Positions 11,101 to 19,105 of a DNA stretch of 35,957 nucleotides are shown here, in pieces. Position 1 is the first letter of the stretch. The number at the start of each line of letters is the position of its first letter. Both the position numbers and the translations under genes were made by a program. Under the pieces are notes generated by a model. That model had not been told where the DNA came from and did no database searches. It saw nothing but the letters and a program-made list of their open reading frames with translations. The stretch comes from an uncultured bacterium. GTDB lineage: Bacteria; Cyanobacteriota; Vampirovibrionia; Gastranaerophilales; Gastranaerophilaceae. The stretch lies in contig URFH01000028.1 in assembly GCA_900547155.1 (NCBI GenBank), positions 1 to 35,957 of the forward strand, written 5' to 3'.

Positions 11101-14100
11101 GCGTTTACGTCAATTTTTGACGCTTCGGTGATTTTTGTCTGAGAAATGCCGGCTTCAACGTCATTAGAAAAAACCGTAGTGGAAACAGCACCGCCAACGC
11201 CCGCCTGACCTGCAAATCCACCTGCAAGCGTAATTGAATAGTCATCATCTGTGTTTTCGGCTTTAACACTAACGGTTTTAGCTTTTAGTTTTGAATTTTT
11301 GATATTAGCCTTGACATCTTTGTTTAAAACAAGCGTATAAGCTGTCGCACCAACTCCGGCGCCGGCACTGGCGCTTATTCCGCCTGAAAGCGGGCTGATT
11401 TCGGAATTGGAAACCGCCTGAACATCGATATTTGAGATGTTTGCGTTGTTTGTAATCGAATCAACATTATCTATATACGCAATTGTGTCGCGCGTAATCA
11501 CCGGAGTGTTTACAACGCCCGCAACAGCAACGCTACCCGTTGAAACACTTCCGCTTGCTGCGAGCACATTGAGGCTTTCGTGCGTATCTGCTTTAACTAT
11601 TAAATTGTTAATATCCTTTTTAATCTGCGAATCAGAAATATACGCTTTTGTATCACCGGTAATTACGTTTGTATAAACAGCCGCGCCCACCGCGCCTTTT
11701 CCTGAAACTGCCGCTCCGCCGAGGATGGTTTTTACCGTTGTATCGTTGTTTGCATAAATATTTACGTCAGAAGATATTTCCGAGCCGGAAATATAAGCAA
11801 AAACATCATCCGTAAGCACCGTTGTATCAACAGAGCCCTGCACTGCAACTCCTGTGCCTGCGGAAACGCCGACCGGTGTAGATTCAACAAATTTTATTGA
11901 TTTTGCAGCTACTTCTGTGCCCTTTTCCGCGCTAAGTTTCGTGTTATTTGCATAAGCTTTTACGGTATTTGTATTTATTGTGGTTGTAACAGCGCCTCCG
12001 ACAGCGTTTTCGCTCAAAGAACCGCTTACCTGACCGTTATATTGCCTGTTTTTAATATTTTTGTCCGCACTGATTTTTATACCGGGGCTTTTTTCGTTCG
12101 CACTGCCTGTTGTAGTAACAGAACCGCCATCGACATAAGACTGAACGGTTCCTGTATTAACAAGAAGGCTTATTGCGCCCTGATAAGCCGAACTACCCGC
12201 AGAAAGCGAGCCGCCCGCCGTAATTGCATAGATATCATCAACCGCGGAGGAGTTTACGCTTGCTGCTTTTGCGGAAACTTCCGTGTTTTTAAGGTAAGTG
12301 TTGATATTATTATCAGCTGCAAATGCAAATAATGAACCGCCGAGCGAGCTTCCTGCATTACCAAGAGCTACGTTGCCGGTTACAGCGGTTAAATTGTTTT
12401 TGTGGGTTGTGTTGTAGTCCAAAAGGCCCGATGTCAGAGTAAAATTTGACCCTGAAGCGTAGTTGTTTTGCGTTGAATGGTCAACAATAATGCCCACCGC
12501 GCCAACAGCGGCATTTCCGTTGTTAGACGCCGCACCCGAAGCAAGAACCGACACTGCGTGCATATCATTTATATTTTGTGAAGACAAATTGTCAGCAGTA
12601 ACGGTTGAGCCCTCAATAATTGAATTCACATTGTCAGAAATAACATCAACCCTCAAAGTTGCGCCGTAAGCGTTCTGATTTCCGATAGAAACAGCTCCGG
12701 CAACCGCAACTTCGCTAAAATCAGCGTCAGCGGTAAGATTTACATTTTCACCGGCGGTGATATTTGCATTTTTTATGCCTGAAGAGGTTTCATTTATGAC
12801 AATATTTGAAGAAACAAGCCCGGAAGCCGCAGTACCCTGCATTGCCGCCGCACCCGCAACGTCTGCATTGATAATTTTATTTTTATTTTCCGCAGTCAGG
12901 TTTACATCTTTTGTGGCATTAACAACAGCCTTATTTGCTGCTGTTCCCTGAATTTCAGCAGTTGCATTATTAACAATTACATTCGTATCTACCGTTCCGC
13001 CGACCACTTTACCGGAAGCACCCTGCCCGCCGGCCTGAATTCCCAGCGCGCCAAGCCCTTTAACAATTACATTTTTGTTTTTTGCATTGAGGCTGACAGT
13101 CTGGTTTTCATCAGCTTTATCATCTTTGTAAGTTTGATTAATTTTTGCGCCTTCACCAATCAGAGATTTTGTGTTATTTGTTTGCACAAGCACACCGACG
13201 GTTCCTGCGCCTGACGTACTCTTTGCAACAGCTGCGCCGACCCCTGCCTGCACAACAACATAATCCTGATTTGCATCAAGCAGCATATTTCTTTTTGCGT
13301 CAACGCTGGCATTGCTGCCTATTGAGGCAATTGCGTCGTTCACAATCACATCGGTAACAATAGCGCCGCCGCCGCCGGTTTTTCCGTTGGCAGAAACCGC
13401 ACCGGCCTCATTAACCGTGATGTTATCAACATTTGCCTTTACATTTAAATCCGAACCGGCTTTTACAACAGCATTTTCTCCTATTTGTGCTGTCACATTG
13501 GAAACAGAAACATTCGCATTAACAGAACCGGCATAAGCTGATGTTTCCTTGTCCGGATTGGCTTTGCGCTCCCAATCATTGAACGCATCATCAACATCCT
13601 GAACCTCTTTAATCATAGCTTTTGCCTGCTGCCATGCTGACTGCGCCTTTTCAGAGCCTTCTATCGCTCCTGTCGCCGCATTTGCGATATCCGAAGCATT
13701 CAGCCCTGCATGCGGGCCGGAACCTTTGCCCATTTCGTTAAGGCGGCTCAAAGCGTCCTCAGGTTCACGCTGTCCGGCAGGCGGATCAGTTCCTTCTTTT
13801 GCAAGCCCTATATTATTATTTACGTTTACAATAACCGTGTCAGAATCGGCAAGAATATCGGCTTTCCCGTCCGCAGTAACCGTTCCGCCGGTATAAGCAG
13901 CAATATTATCCCACAATCCAATACCTGAAATGCCAAAAGCTATAGATTTTTCAGAAAGTGAGAACGCAAGAACGGTGTTTATATATTCAGCGTCTTTTGA
14001 AGCCTCGACAACAAGATTATTCGCGTCAATCTGTGCTCCGTCGGCAATTTTTGCAGAGGTTTCGCCGCCATGCAGGGTCAAGCCTATTGCACCTGAGCTG

Positions 14101-16514
14101 CCGGAATTATCTGCGTTGGAAGCTCCCTCCGATATGGTCACAAAATTCCCGTCAAACGTTGATTTTACAGTAACATCGCCGGCTTTACCCGAAGTTTGGG
14201 AAATAATTGCATTTTTGCCCACAAAAGCCTTTGAATCGTTGTTTGAATAGTTAAGAGAAATTCCCCCTCCTGCGGCAGAACCGTCACGGGCACCGGGCAT
14301 CATCAGATTTGAAAATTCAAGCGGGTTAAACAAAGCCGCCATTACCCAGCTTTCATTTGAAACGTCAGAAGTTATGCTTACTTTGTTCAAATCTCGGGAA
14401 GCGCCGTTAAGTGTGACTTTTGCGCCATCCATCAGCCCTGCATTTGCAAGTGTATCCATTACATTAACGGCAATTGCCCCCGAAAGCCCCTTAGTTGAGC
14501 CCTCGCGGGTTCTTGCATTTGCCGCAGCCTGAGCGTATGTATTATAAAGCCCTTCCAGCCCGAAGTTTTCAAGGTTTGCAGGCCCTTTTAACAGAAAATC
14601 CAAATCGGGCATGTTAAATTTATCCGAAACCTGCGTCATATCAGGAGCTCTCAGCCCGTCCGGAGTAACTCCGTCCGCAAGCGCTTTGAAAAGCTCTTCC
14701 ATTGTTTCGAGAGAGAAGATTTCTTTGAGATTCAGCGACTCCCAGAAATCCTGCACCCACGTATAATACGAAAGCGGATGATTAATTTTCGTCTGCGCTG
14801 AAATGTTCAGCGCATTGTTTGAAGAATCCGTATTTGTCAGGGTAAAATCACCGTTTGCAAGGGCATTTGTATTCAAATCTTTTATATGAACCGAAACTGC
14901 GCCCGCTGCTGCTGTCGCGGCATTAGAGGCAATTGCAGCAGTGGCAATATTGCTTGCATCATCAACGGTTTTTGCGGAAACATTCACCCTGCCGGCGCTG
15001 ATTACCGGCTTATTTGATTCGCTGCCGATAGTCGCGTCTGTTGTGTAGTCGGTAACATTAACATTTATGCCGGCCGCAATGTCAAAATTGGTAAATTGCG
15101 CATCGCCTCTTGTTTTTACATCATCAAGTTTGTTATAACGCTTATGAGTAAGGCTCCATTTGCCTTTTGAGCCATCCGTAAACAAGAAATTTTTAACCAG
15201 CGTTTTGCCCCAGGTTGCTACTTGGCCGGATTCACCCGAACCGCCGGCTGTTGAGTTGACTTTGCTTTCAATTCTGCCAGTTGCATTGGCTGTAACATCC
15301 AATTTCCCCTCAATATCCGCATTTGAGTCAAAAGCTGCTTTTGTTTTCGCGTCGATTACAGTTACAGCAAAAGCACCAAAAAATCCGTCATGTTCGTTCT
15401 TATCCAGAACAGGAACTATTCCGTTTTTTGTCGTTGCGCTGACATAATTCTTTGTATCAGCGTTTACAACTATATCTTTTACAATATCAAGGGTAACATT
15501 TTTTTCGATTATTGAGCTTGTATCAATATTTTCGTTTAAAACCAGCACGGCAAGGTCGCCAACCGAGTTATGAAGCTTGCTGTCGAGCAATCCGGAACTT
15601 TTTGATGAAACATCAAGCTTTACATCGGTTTTTGCCTCTGCGTTAAGGTTGCTTGCGCTCAGATTAGCGCCGGATTTTACCAGAACGTTTGAATTAACGT
15701 TTAATTCTGTATAATTTACGCACAAAGCAGCCAGCATAAATGTAGATGAAAGATCGGCAGAAGAAAGCGTTGAAAGGTTCAAATCATTCAATGCAGTAAT
15801 ATTTGCACCGCTGTTTACGGTCACGTAAGACTCCACATCGGACATATTCGGAACAAAATATTCAATAATATCATCCGTAATGAACAAATCCGACTTCAGC
15901 TCGTCAGAAATCCCCATATTATTTTGTTCAAATTTAGAAACTTTGTTTATAGCTTTAATATCTACATCATTGCCCGAAATTTGCGCATGTTCATTGATAT
16001 TAACAGAGGCTGAATTGTTGGCTTTGTCAGATTGTGCTGCAATAAAGACATTGCCCGCATTTTTTCCTTTAAAATCAGCAGCATTTCCGGCAGCAACATT
16101 AGTATTAACAATACCGTCAATATTTACGACCTGATTTTTGCCGTTTGTGCTATCCGAATTATTTTTTGAAACAATAATTATGTTTTTTCCGTTGCTGATT
16201 GCAGTAGTGAAAGATTCTGACGGCGTATTTACAAGCATATCCGCAGGGGATAAATTTGTATTTGCGTTCAGCTTTGCACCGTTTTCAATCCCGACATTTC
16301 TGCCCGCAATGATATCAATACCGCCTTTTTGCGCGTTAATCGTGCCTTTTATCTGTATATCAGCGTCATCTGTCATCTGGACATTTTTTCTAATTTGAAA
16401 AACCCTGTCCGAATCGACCGAAAACGAAATCAAATCATTGAGAGGCTGCTGTTTAATCCCGCCGTCTTGAAAAATAGTATCAAGGAACTGACGGGTCGGA
16501 GTAATCATAGTCAA
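2142..16514 (-). CDS. Giant two-partner-secretion exoprotein TpsA, main body (frameshifted from its N-terminus)
   Basis: This is the body of a filamentous haemagglutinin or LktA-type adhesin, 4,790 residues in this frame. It would cross the outer membrane through the TpsB encoded divergently. Joined to its N-terminal piece (16547-16924) by restoring one base, the protein would be about 4,927 residues. The first ~70 residues complete the TPS secretion domain. Most of the rest is Ala/Asn/Ser/Val/Gly-rich beta-helix repeats, for example VGVGASVNTNVLNNTVKAF and related blocks every 60-70 residues. A charged coiled coil of about 190 residues sits near 2985-3175. The C-terminal third has a second repeat type, with a long duplication recognisable by DAFDVYTVDGGDGLSV and DAFDLETAAGGDGLSV. 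I see no VENN motif or toxin domain. It ends in a short charged helix-like tail. Confidence 0.9.
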   Translation of the reverse strand: MTMITPTRQFLDTIFQDGGIKQQPLNDLISFSVDSDRVFQIRKNVQMTDDADIQIKGTINAQKGGIDIIAGRNVGIENGAKLNANTNLSPADMLVNTPSESFTTAISNGKNIIIVSKNNSDSTNGKNQVVNIDGIVNTNVAAGNAADFKGKNAGNVFIAAQSDKANNSASVNINEHAQISGNDVDIKAINKVSKFEQNNMGISDELKSDLFITDDIIEYFVPNMSDVESYVTVNSGANITALNDLNLSTLSSADLSSTFMLAALCVNYTELNVNSNVLVKSGANLSASNLNAEAKTDVKLDVSSKSSGLLDSKLHNSVGDLAVLVLNENIDTSSIIEKNVTLDIVKDIVVNADTKNYVSATTKNGIVPVLDKNEHDGFFGAFAVTVIDAKTKAAFDSNADIEGKLDVTANATGRIESKVNSTAGGSGESGQVATWGKTLVKNFLFTDGSKGKWSLTHKRYNKLDDVKTRGDAQFTNFDIAAGINVNVTDYTTDATIGSESNKPVISAGRVNVSAKTVDDASNIATAAIASNAATAAAGAVSVHIKDLNTNALANGDFTLTNTDSSNNALNISAQTKINHPLSYYTWVQDFWESLNLKEIFSLETMEELFKALADGVTPDGLRAPDMTQVSDKFNMPDLDFLLKGPANLENFGLEGLYNTYAQAAANARTREGSTKGLSGAIAVNVMDTLANAGLMDGAKVTLNGASRDLNKVSITSDVSNESWVMAALFNPLEFSNLMMPGARDGSAAGGGISLNYSNNDSKAFVGKNAIISQTSGKAGDVTVKSTFDGNFVTISEGASNADNSGSSGAIGLTLHGGETSAKIADGAQIDANNLVVEASKDAEYINTVLAFSLSEKSIAFGISGIGLWDNIAAYTGGTVTADGKADILADSDTVIVNVNNNIGLAKEGTDPPAGQREPEDALSRLNEMGKGSGPHAGLNASDIANAATGAIEGSEKAQSAWQQAKAMIKEVQDVDDAFNDWERKANPDKETSAYAGSVNANVSVSNVTAQIGENAVVKAGSDLNVKANVDNITVNEAGAVSANGKTGGGGAIVTDVIVNDAIASIGSNASVDAKRNMLLDANQDYVVVQAGVGAAVAKSTSGAGTVGVLVQTNNTKSLIGEGAKINQTYKDDKADENQTVSLNAKNKNVIVKGLGALGIQAGGQGASGKVVGGTVDTNVIVNNATAEIQGTAANKAVVNATKDVNLTAENKNKIINADVAGAAAMQGTAASGLVSSNIVINETSSGIKNANITAGENVNLTADADFSEVAVAGAVSIGNQNAYGATLRVDVISDNVNSIIEGSTVTADNLSSQNINDMHAVSVLASGAASNNGNAAVGAVGIIVDHSTQNNYASGSNFTLTSGLLDYNTTHKNNLTAVTGNVALGNAGSSLGGSLFAFAADNNINTYLKNTEVSAKAASVNSSAVDDIYAITAGGSLSAGSSAYQGAISLLVNTGTVQSYVDGGSVTTTGSANEKSPGIKISADKNIKNRQYNGQVSGSLSENAVGGAVTTTINTNTVKAYANNTKLSAEKGTEVAAKSIKFVESTPVGVSAGTGVAVQGSVDTTVLTDDVFAYISGSEISSDVNIYANNDTTVKTILGGAAVSGKGAVGAAVYTNVITGDTKAYISDSQIKKDINNLIVKADTHESLNVLAASGSVSTGSVAVAGVVNTPVITRDTIAYIDNVDSITNNANISNIDVQAVSNSEISPLSGGISASAGAGVGATAYTLVLNKDVKANIKNSKLKAKTVSVKAENTDDDYSITLAGGFAGQAGVGGAVSTTVFSNDVEAGISQTKITEASKIDVNATNTTNLEAITGGAGGGTVGVGASVNTNVLNNTVKAFFDGGSADVRDAVTVKAQTFDNFINTVTVSGAAGEVGVSGSVNTNVISNSTDAYFNSVLTGTSNLTVAAADIVDFRTIADGAAGAGMAGVGMTVLVNSISNKVAAYLGGDITAANINLNAKTQQTFFDIYAMGFGVGAVGGAGTVMVNTIDNTTQAFTLNGKDNDNKLVISADSLSVNAKSITHNDAFTASGGIGAVGVGATVFVNNITNKTKAFTGKHNDITTTGATSIEAYSENKFGDSSKRSGAVAGAVGAGFAIAGTVLTNYVEDKVIAGIGDNNVLSSGSLSVEAKDDTSIYSVVGSGSLGYAAVGAGVNVNTVNNTVNAYIGNNGIITTTGSDVVVNAENRVTLDNQGYIIGGGMYALSGGVVISNIGKNVASYSDSDVKKNEDSANAQKREAVDFANSKIAEAISAAAENTEEGIKSGTVEVTNSIERNNATSAFVGNNTVVNSAGALEVTALDDTNSNLETFNLNVGSLSIGVSGAVSNTNSTVEAFVGQGSNLSAAGALTLKAESKDNATVDTMAAGGGIVGVSSNFSLINSNKLTNVYTLSGSTMKSSGADLLISAISSAIANSYADSWQFGGITVGAAIAHASANGSTTVNLGSDNAMAGKNITVKADSATKADSNAKAVVGALVGGSGAESESAAGQTTSVNAGANLNVEAQNVLKIHATADHEATSEANGRSYGVISAGGAVADSEINATNTIKIADATKTSKINAESIEIGSGLTNNAESKTLAGAGAIAAVSGSGSNTKITAKNEALIGKNYNISTTNGDLAIAAATTNSFRSSNDSSAYGIIAAGAGTINNSVNSTVNVKSDAKSLKAKQGKLFINAQNETTKADYGYDLKGGAGGLVGVGAADLKTSVIHNTTATLNGDEAAADKDIAVAAQNKVDVTEKVDIYAAGAIPVTTGHAKINNNGETINSTVNIGNKHVKATQDTTYKAYSNISLYGKTNVTARGVAPIADGDSYVKANSTNKLNINSGSFTDGQRDVYLEASANSSVNSYIDTDSKGLIWDLGDANTKAYNTVYDEINIASNARVSAFDKMSLIAKASNSAVGSKSAKTVFYLLFGIPITIRNSDNSDGSDKTKISSTNNVVINGDVSSGAGAVRELHLKYDENGQVVYDGNIEYGQYEQDSGLTADAIDETIKQSEGRYNSEKANLEASLAEKDKTITEKNTQITTAQNNINKNNSQISTLNGNIADADLAYNKISTTAYNLAESELTQAKAAINNSSLTQAQKSAYITKLSSGSALTSEELSTVRTAITNYKSGLSATVAELTNQNTNYTTAIENQRKDIEKLGSQKDVISDAISQLEASYKEEKASLEAQKNAAGNQTLQIAFVDVKNTKVRSGETEIKGNLSGSGTISAPGDKFVIDIQNDTLSNIRVNDLEIEKDVKGKIYINGSDVLGNNLNGTRNGVNLNLRNESTGPAITISNNIDANDPSFNLDQQNKAGDMYLNGTIQNVSGTAYFKNLSGSIVSEGSTIAKSISMFVPNGDMYQGFSDQFMDVAGADGTGSGIYAGGDITIMARSINVNGLIKSGTADKNVVINEFKTRKTADGYEQLVGDKWVAMEKSPNPQKNWYLITGDALSGIDMTNPDNPETIKAYWDPDNNQIQLFNAEITGGDVTLIGNVVSTGNGRIEVVSGYGHIDVVNNTGIDLVTNALNADNKIDGKVTIRDFYDEATIKNSEYFKQLEAKYQDKSDVEHTAFWEDIYKNTYEYTAQRDDNGKINVSQNHSHANDSNYSQITVNGNEAVFTPEQNGGSQILDSTTKTEVRYEYIKKSWFYELFFGKQYQKITVVTDEEQWSDAKNPIKISFSGYDEAQVNVTSNNSNIYLNKNISSLPGTVNIASGGVIQDITADKGVHIMGKDVNLSAKDDIGAYDSLLLDKSIKIDLMGGKLTAASQNGDAYISVTSGNLNNFNIQALNGLAYVNAVNGNIVADSAAVMKAKNISLKAGNGDISIKTADNLKAEESFNAQASGNVDIDYDGDLTIGMIKSGEDTSISTTGSIKKGATATEDTANIEAANIKLTSKGGSIGALADGGEITVKSSGTVTADAKKDISLYAQSNMFVNKITAGNNVRLVAEKGIINANAGADTEAAPYNVKANNLTLMAINNNIENMNIDIDGSLEAYAGYRVVNGESALLNPDSIIQVNQLSRVFSQQEADSITMDDVAKLKDLKIDNILAPNAFLTSEKSLLAGANIIKTTDSIVFTAINGSVGSADNFINVAQDGAVSAYAKDSVYISSDKDLKVKEIMGYNDKQRTNSANETISINEPLKKVVLKSGGNIIDGNDEYFSVTSDGETILTENEKPNIIAQSIELYSNGTIGSGYDAFDVYTVDGGDGLSVNAPGEVHIASVYDIKLGNIEAGANVDIIAKELAYTSKDQYSEVYKNISADRILTDANLNISAKNVNIEDSDVKGTVKIAAQEEVNLVSSADLKLDSIKSIDENGILEKVSVKTTSGDILDANQRYEKQDFGGETVEDTKNEEAVIAAKTIVLDSASNIGTATDAFDLETAAGGDGLSVKTGENAFISSSKDLALNDVSVGKNADIKALEYVHTSAEEYSENYKNITANKLSSGETMNLTASNVEVKDAGKIGLLNINADKNVNFNSSENINIGSINSISGGFTENVEISSKKDILNGNTDNTANINAENVKLTAENAGSESTALVINQPAENRLELNANNLASIHLVGENANISEIKSNNLKLKAENDININNLTANTANISTKTTNLSVNNANIRDYAEYHTINKFVVNENRTTAPRFDANAQIQSNGASYSLVIDSSNNIKTNKEFVTRQNTDIRINDDYEHQSMDASARALSVNTVQNNTTPGVAQSGANPEMSVVNFNANKYNQNKNGDIIKERKKRTVILDDDAESGLTDTVKKETNGEYSNVIPVNFKTMTEMPVDSTSVSNFIRSLKKLPEKDRKKIIEKFVDEYVQTSLGYAQ

Positions 16515-16546
16515 AGAACCGACATTGAATACACCGTGCTCGCCGA

Positions 16547-16924
16547 TTACAAAACCGTTGGGGTTTGCAAAAAGGACATTACCGCCAATTGCGCCGTTTT
16601 TATAGGATTTACTACACCGTCGATTTGGGAAGCGGATTTATCATAAATAAGGTTGAAAAGCTTGTTTTGTTCATTATTTAAATGCAGATTAACAGTATCG
16701 CCCTGCCCGACATCAAATTTATTGAACGCGTTTACGCCAATGTCACCGACCGTCGTATTAGTATGGATATCAAAATTCCCGCCCGCGCCGGGTGTGACCG
16801 TGGTTGCAGTTTGTCCGGTCGGCGTTATGACCGTTTCCACTGCGAAAGAGCAATTCATCGACAAAAAAGAAAAAATAAGCGTTGAAGCGATAATCTTTTT
16901 TATCTTACGATTAATTAACAGCAT
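16547..16924 (-). CDS. TpsA N-terminal fragment: signal peptide and first part of the TPS domain
   Basis: This fragment encodes the export signal and the beginning of the haemagglutination-activity (TPS) domain. The chosen ATG at 16924 has AGGA upstream and begins a signal peptide (charged KIKK, hydrophobic core, then SFA before VETVITPTG). The domain motif VNAFNKFDVGQGDTVNLHLN follows. The frame then slips within IK-TAQLAV and stops at 16547. In the other frame the text continues as NGAIGGNVLFANPNGFVIGE, the classic TPS-domain sequence. A minus-strand frame running further upstream (to 17023) has no ribosome site and does not look like a leader. Confidence 0.85.
   Translation of the reverse strand: MLLINRKIKKIIASTLIFSFLSMNCSFAVETVITPTGQTATTVTPGAGGNFDIHTNTTVGDIGVNAFNKFDVGQGDTVNLHLNNEQNKLFNLIYDKSASQIDGVVNPIKTAQLAVMSFLQTPTVL
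16597..16601 (-). other. Single-base frameshift site in tpsA
   Basis: The coding strand reads ATAAAAACGGC. With six A instead of five, the frame joins I-K-N-G-A-I-G-G without a gap and the family motif is restored. The short homopolymer makes replication slippage or a sequencing error the likely cause. Apart from this site the gene stays open for over 14 kb, so loss of function must be recent if it is real. Confidence 0.85.
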
Positions 16925-17068
16925 ATAAATTCCTATTCCCATTATTAGTAAATTATTAGTAAAAATTTTATGATTTTTATAATTATAAAGTGAAAGAAAA
17001 TTCAGCAAAACCCAGAAAGTCAATCTTGTAACAATTATTTAACAAAATCACGAATTAGAAAAAAGTTG

Positions 17069-17077
17069 TGATACATT
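17069..17077 (+). promoter_or_regulatory. Predicted extended -10 promoter of tpsB
   Basis: TGATACATT fits an extended -10 element (TGnTATAAT), seven bases before the ATG. No Shine-Dalgarno sequence precedes the gene, so the mRNA may be leaderless. The 160-bp AT-rich divergent region 16925-17084 must also hold the tpsA promoter. A weak candidate there is TTGCTG/TATAAT on the minus strand (16982-17008), with a short 15-bp spacer. Confidence 0.35.
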
Positions 17078-17084
17078 TTAATCT

Positions 17085-19088
17085 ATGAAAAAGATTCTTA
17101 TTACATCCGGCGTCCTCTTTTCTTTTTTTTTAAGCGCACAGACATCAAAATGTACCGAAATTGGAATGCCCGATGAAATATTGTTAAAAGATGTTGTTCC
17201 GCTGGCGCATATTTCGTCACTTTCTGCCGGCACACCCGAAGAAAATAATCAGGTAAAATCAGATACGCCGTCATCCGGTTTTTCCGGTAAGGACAACGTT
17301 TTAGAAGAAGACCAAAATCAGGTAAAATCAGGTAACAAGCAAAAAAGCAAAACAAAAAAATTATTTAAAAGAGCGCACATTCAAAACACGGAAAATGATA
17401 AAGATTCACAAGAACCGGTCAATAAAGATTTGCTTTTACCCAATGTAACCCCCGGACAGGCAGAAATGGGCGACATAAATCGTTCACGGGAATACTACAA
17501 TATGCTTCGTAATTTTGGAAAATACAAAGACGAGGCTGATTTAGATGAACCATTGATTCAAGAAGAACTTAAATTGCCCGAAAGGACGATTGAAGACGAA
17601 AATACAATCCAGATTAGTAATGTAACGTTTAGTGAATCAGCGATTTTTTCGGAAGAAGAACTTGAAAAATTCAAATCACTTGTTGAAAACAAAGACCTCA
17701 CAGCTGAAGACATAAATAATTATATTAACTTAATCAACGCCCAGTATTTAAAAAAAAATTGTATAACAGCAAAAGCCTATATTCCCGCAACCGAGCTCAA
17801 AGGCGGAACTTTGCATGTCGAGCTTCTTGAAGCGAGAATCGGGCGGATAATAGTTGAAAACAACAAATACAACAGAACTTTTTTCCTAAAATCCAGACTT
17901 ACCCAGAAAGAGGGCGATGTACTGAACATGATGCAGCTGGAAAGGGATTTACGCAAATTTAATCTCAACGCCAGAGGCACAAAACTAACAGCCAGGCTAA
18001 AAGCAGGCGAAGCCTACGGAACCACCGACGTAATCATCGCACCCGAAGAACAGTTTCCGGTTCATTTTTCCGGAACCTGGGACAATTTCGGCAGAACAGC
18101 AACCGGTCAGCTTAGAGGTGGTGCAATTCTCTCTACTGACAGCGTTTTTGGCGTTCAGGACAGATTCACCGGGGCAATAAACTTCGCACATTCATCATTT
18201 ACGCCTTACGTTGATTACAATTTCCCCGTAAACAAGCAGGGAACAAGGCTCGGTGCATCTTATATGTACGGTAAATCCGATGTTACGCGGGGGGATTATA
18301 AGGTTTGGGATTTAGGCAGCAAAATTCATGTCTTTTCTGCTTATGCAACACATCCTTTAATTCAAAACGAACGATTATCAGTAAACGCAATTGCGTCCGT
18401 GAACCGAAAAATGTCAAATAATGACATCAGAGGTTTTGAATACACAAAATTAAACAGCTCAAACCTTGCAACAGGCTTTAATGCGTCATACAGATTCAAT
18501 TCAGCCTATATTTACACTTCGCACATCGCAACAAACGGCATTATTGAAGACAGAATTCTCGGACACGATAATTACTTTGCAAAATACAACGGCGATTTGT
18601 TCGGTATAAAATATTTTAAAAACGGAATCGCCTTAACCGGCAAAATCTCCGGTCAATACAGCCCTTTTGACATTCCTTTTATCGAGCAATCCCAAATCGG
18701 CGGTATGTCCACAGTCAGAGGCTATTCCGAAAGTTTAATGCTCGGGCCTTCTTCTTATGTAACGAGCATAGAAGTTCTCTTCCCTATTCCTATTTTGCCG
18801 AAAGAAATTCGCCTGCCTTTTACAAAAGACAGAGAAACAAGAAAGTACAAAACCTATGCAATGCGTGACAATATTAGATTTGCCACTTTCGTTGACCATG
18901 GTGCGGCTTTTAAACATGATCAACATGTGCAGAACCATGATTTTTTAACCAGTACAGGTTTTGGGCTGAGAGTAGGGCTTTCAAAATACATGACAGCCCG
19001 ATTCTACTGGGGCTGGGGAATTGGAACAAGGGAAATTAACCAGAAAAGCGGAAGATTTCACTTTGATATAATTTCTTCACCGTTCTAA
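17085..19088 (+). CDS. Two-partner-secretion outer-membrane transporter TpsB (ShlB/FhaC family)
   Basis: This Omp85-superfamily pore exports the neighbouring TpsA across the outer membrane. It has 667 residues, longer than the usual 550-590. Residues 1-23 are a signal peptide. Residues ~25-175 are a charged low-complexity extension with a repeated NQVKS. A POTRA_2-type domain begins near 176 (ISNVTFSESAIF) and a second POTRA-like part follows. A 16-strand-type barrel runs from about 330 to the end. VRGY near residue 545 is the conserved loop-6 motif, and the chain ends in Phe, the usual outer-membrane assembly signal. It is divergent from tpsA, whereas most systems place both genes in one operon. 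The start is the only sensible Met before the signal peptide. Confidence 0.93.
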   Translation: MKKILITSGVLFSFFLSAQTSKCTEIGMPDEILLKDVVPLAHISSLSAGTPEENNQVKSDTPSSGFSGKDNVLEEDQNQVKSGNKQKSKTKKLFKRAHIQNTENDKDSQEPVNKDLLLPNVTPGQAEMGDINRSREYYNMLRNFGKYKDEADLDEPLIQEELKLPERTIEDENTIQISNVTFSESAIFSEEELEKFKSLVENKDLTAEDINNYINLINAQYLKKNCITAKAYIPATELKGGTLHVELLEARIGRIIVENNKYNRTFFLKSRLTQKEGDVLNMMQLERDLRKFNLNARGTKLTARLKAGEAYGTTDVIIAPEEQFPVHFSGTWDNFGRTATGQLRGGAILSTDSVFGVQDRFTGAINFAHSSFTPYVDYNFPVNKQGTRLGASYMYGKSDVTRGDYKVWDLGSKIHVFSAYATHPLIQNERLSVNAIASVNRKMSNNDIRGFEYTKLNSSNLATGFNASYRFNSAYIYTSHIATNGIIEDRILGHDNYFAKYNGDLFGIKYFKNGIALTGKISGQYSPFDIPFIEQSQIGGMSTVRGYSESLMLGPSSYVTSIEVLFPIPILPKEIRLPFTKDRETRKYKTYAMRDNIRFATFVDHGAAFKHDQHVQNHDFLTSTGFGLRVGLSKYMTARFYWGWGIGTREINQKSGRFHFDIISSPF

Positions 19089-19105
19089 AATAAAAAATGT
19101 CCGAG

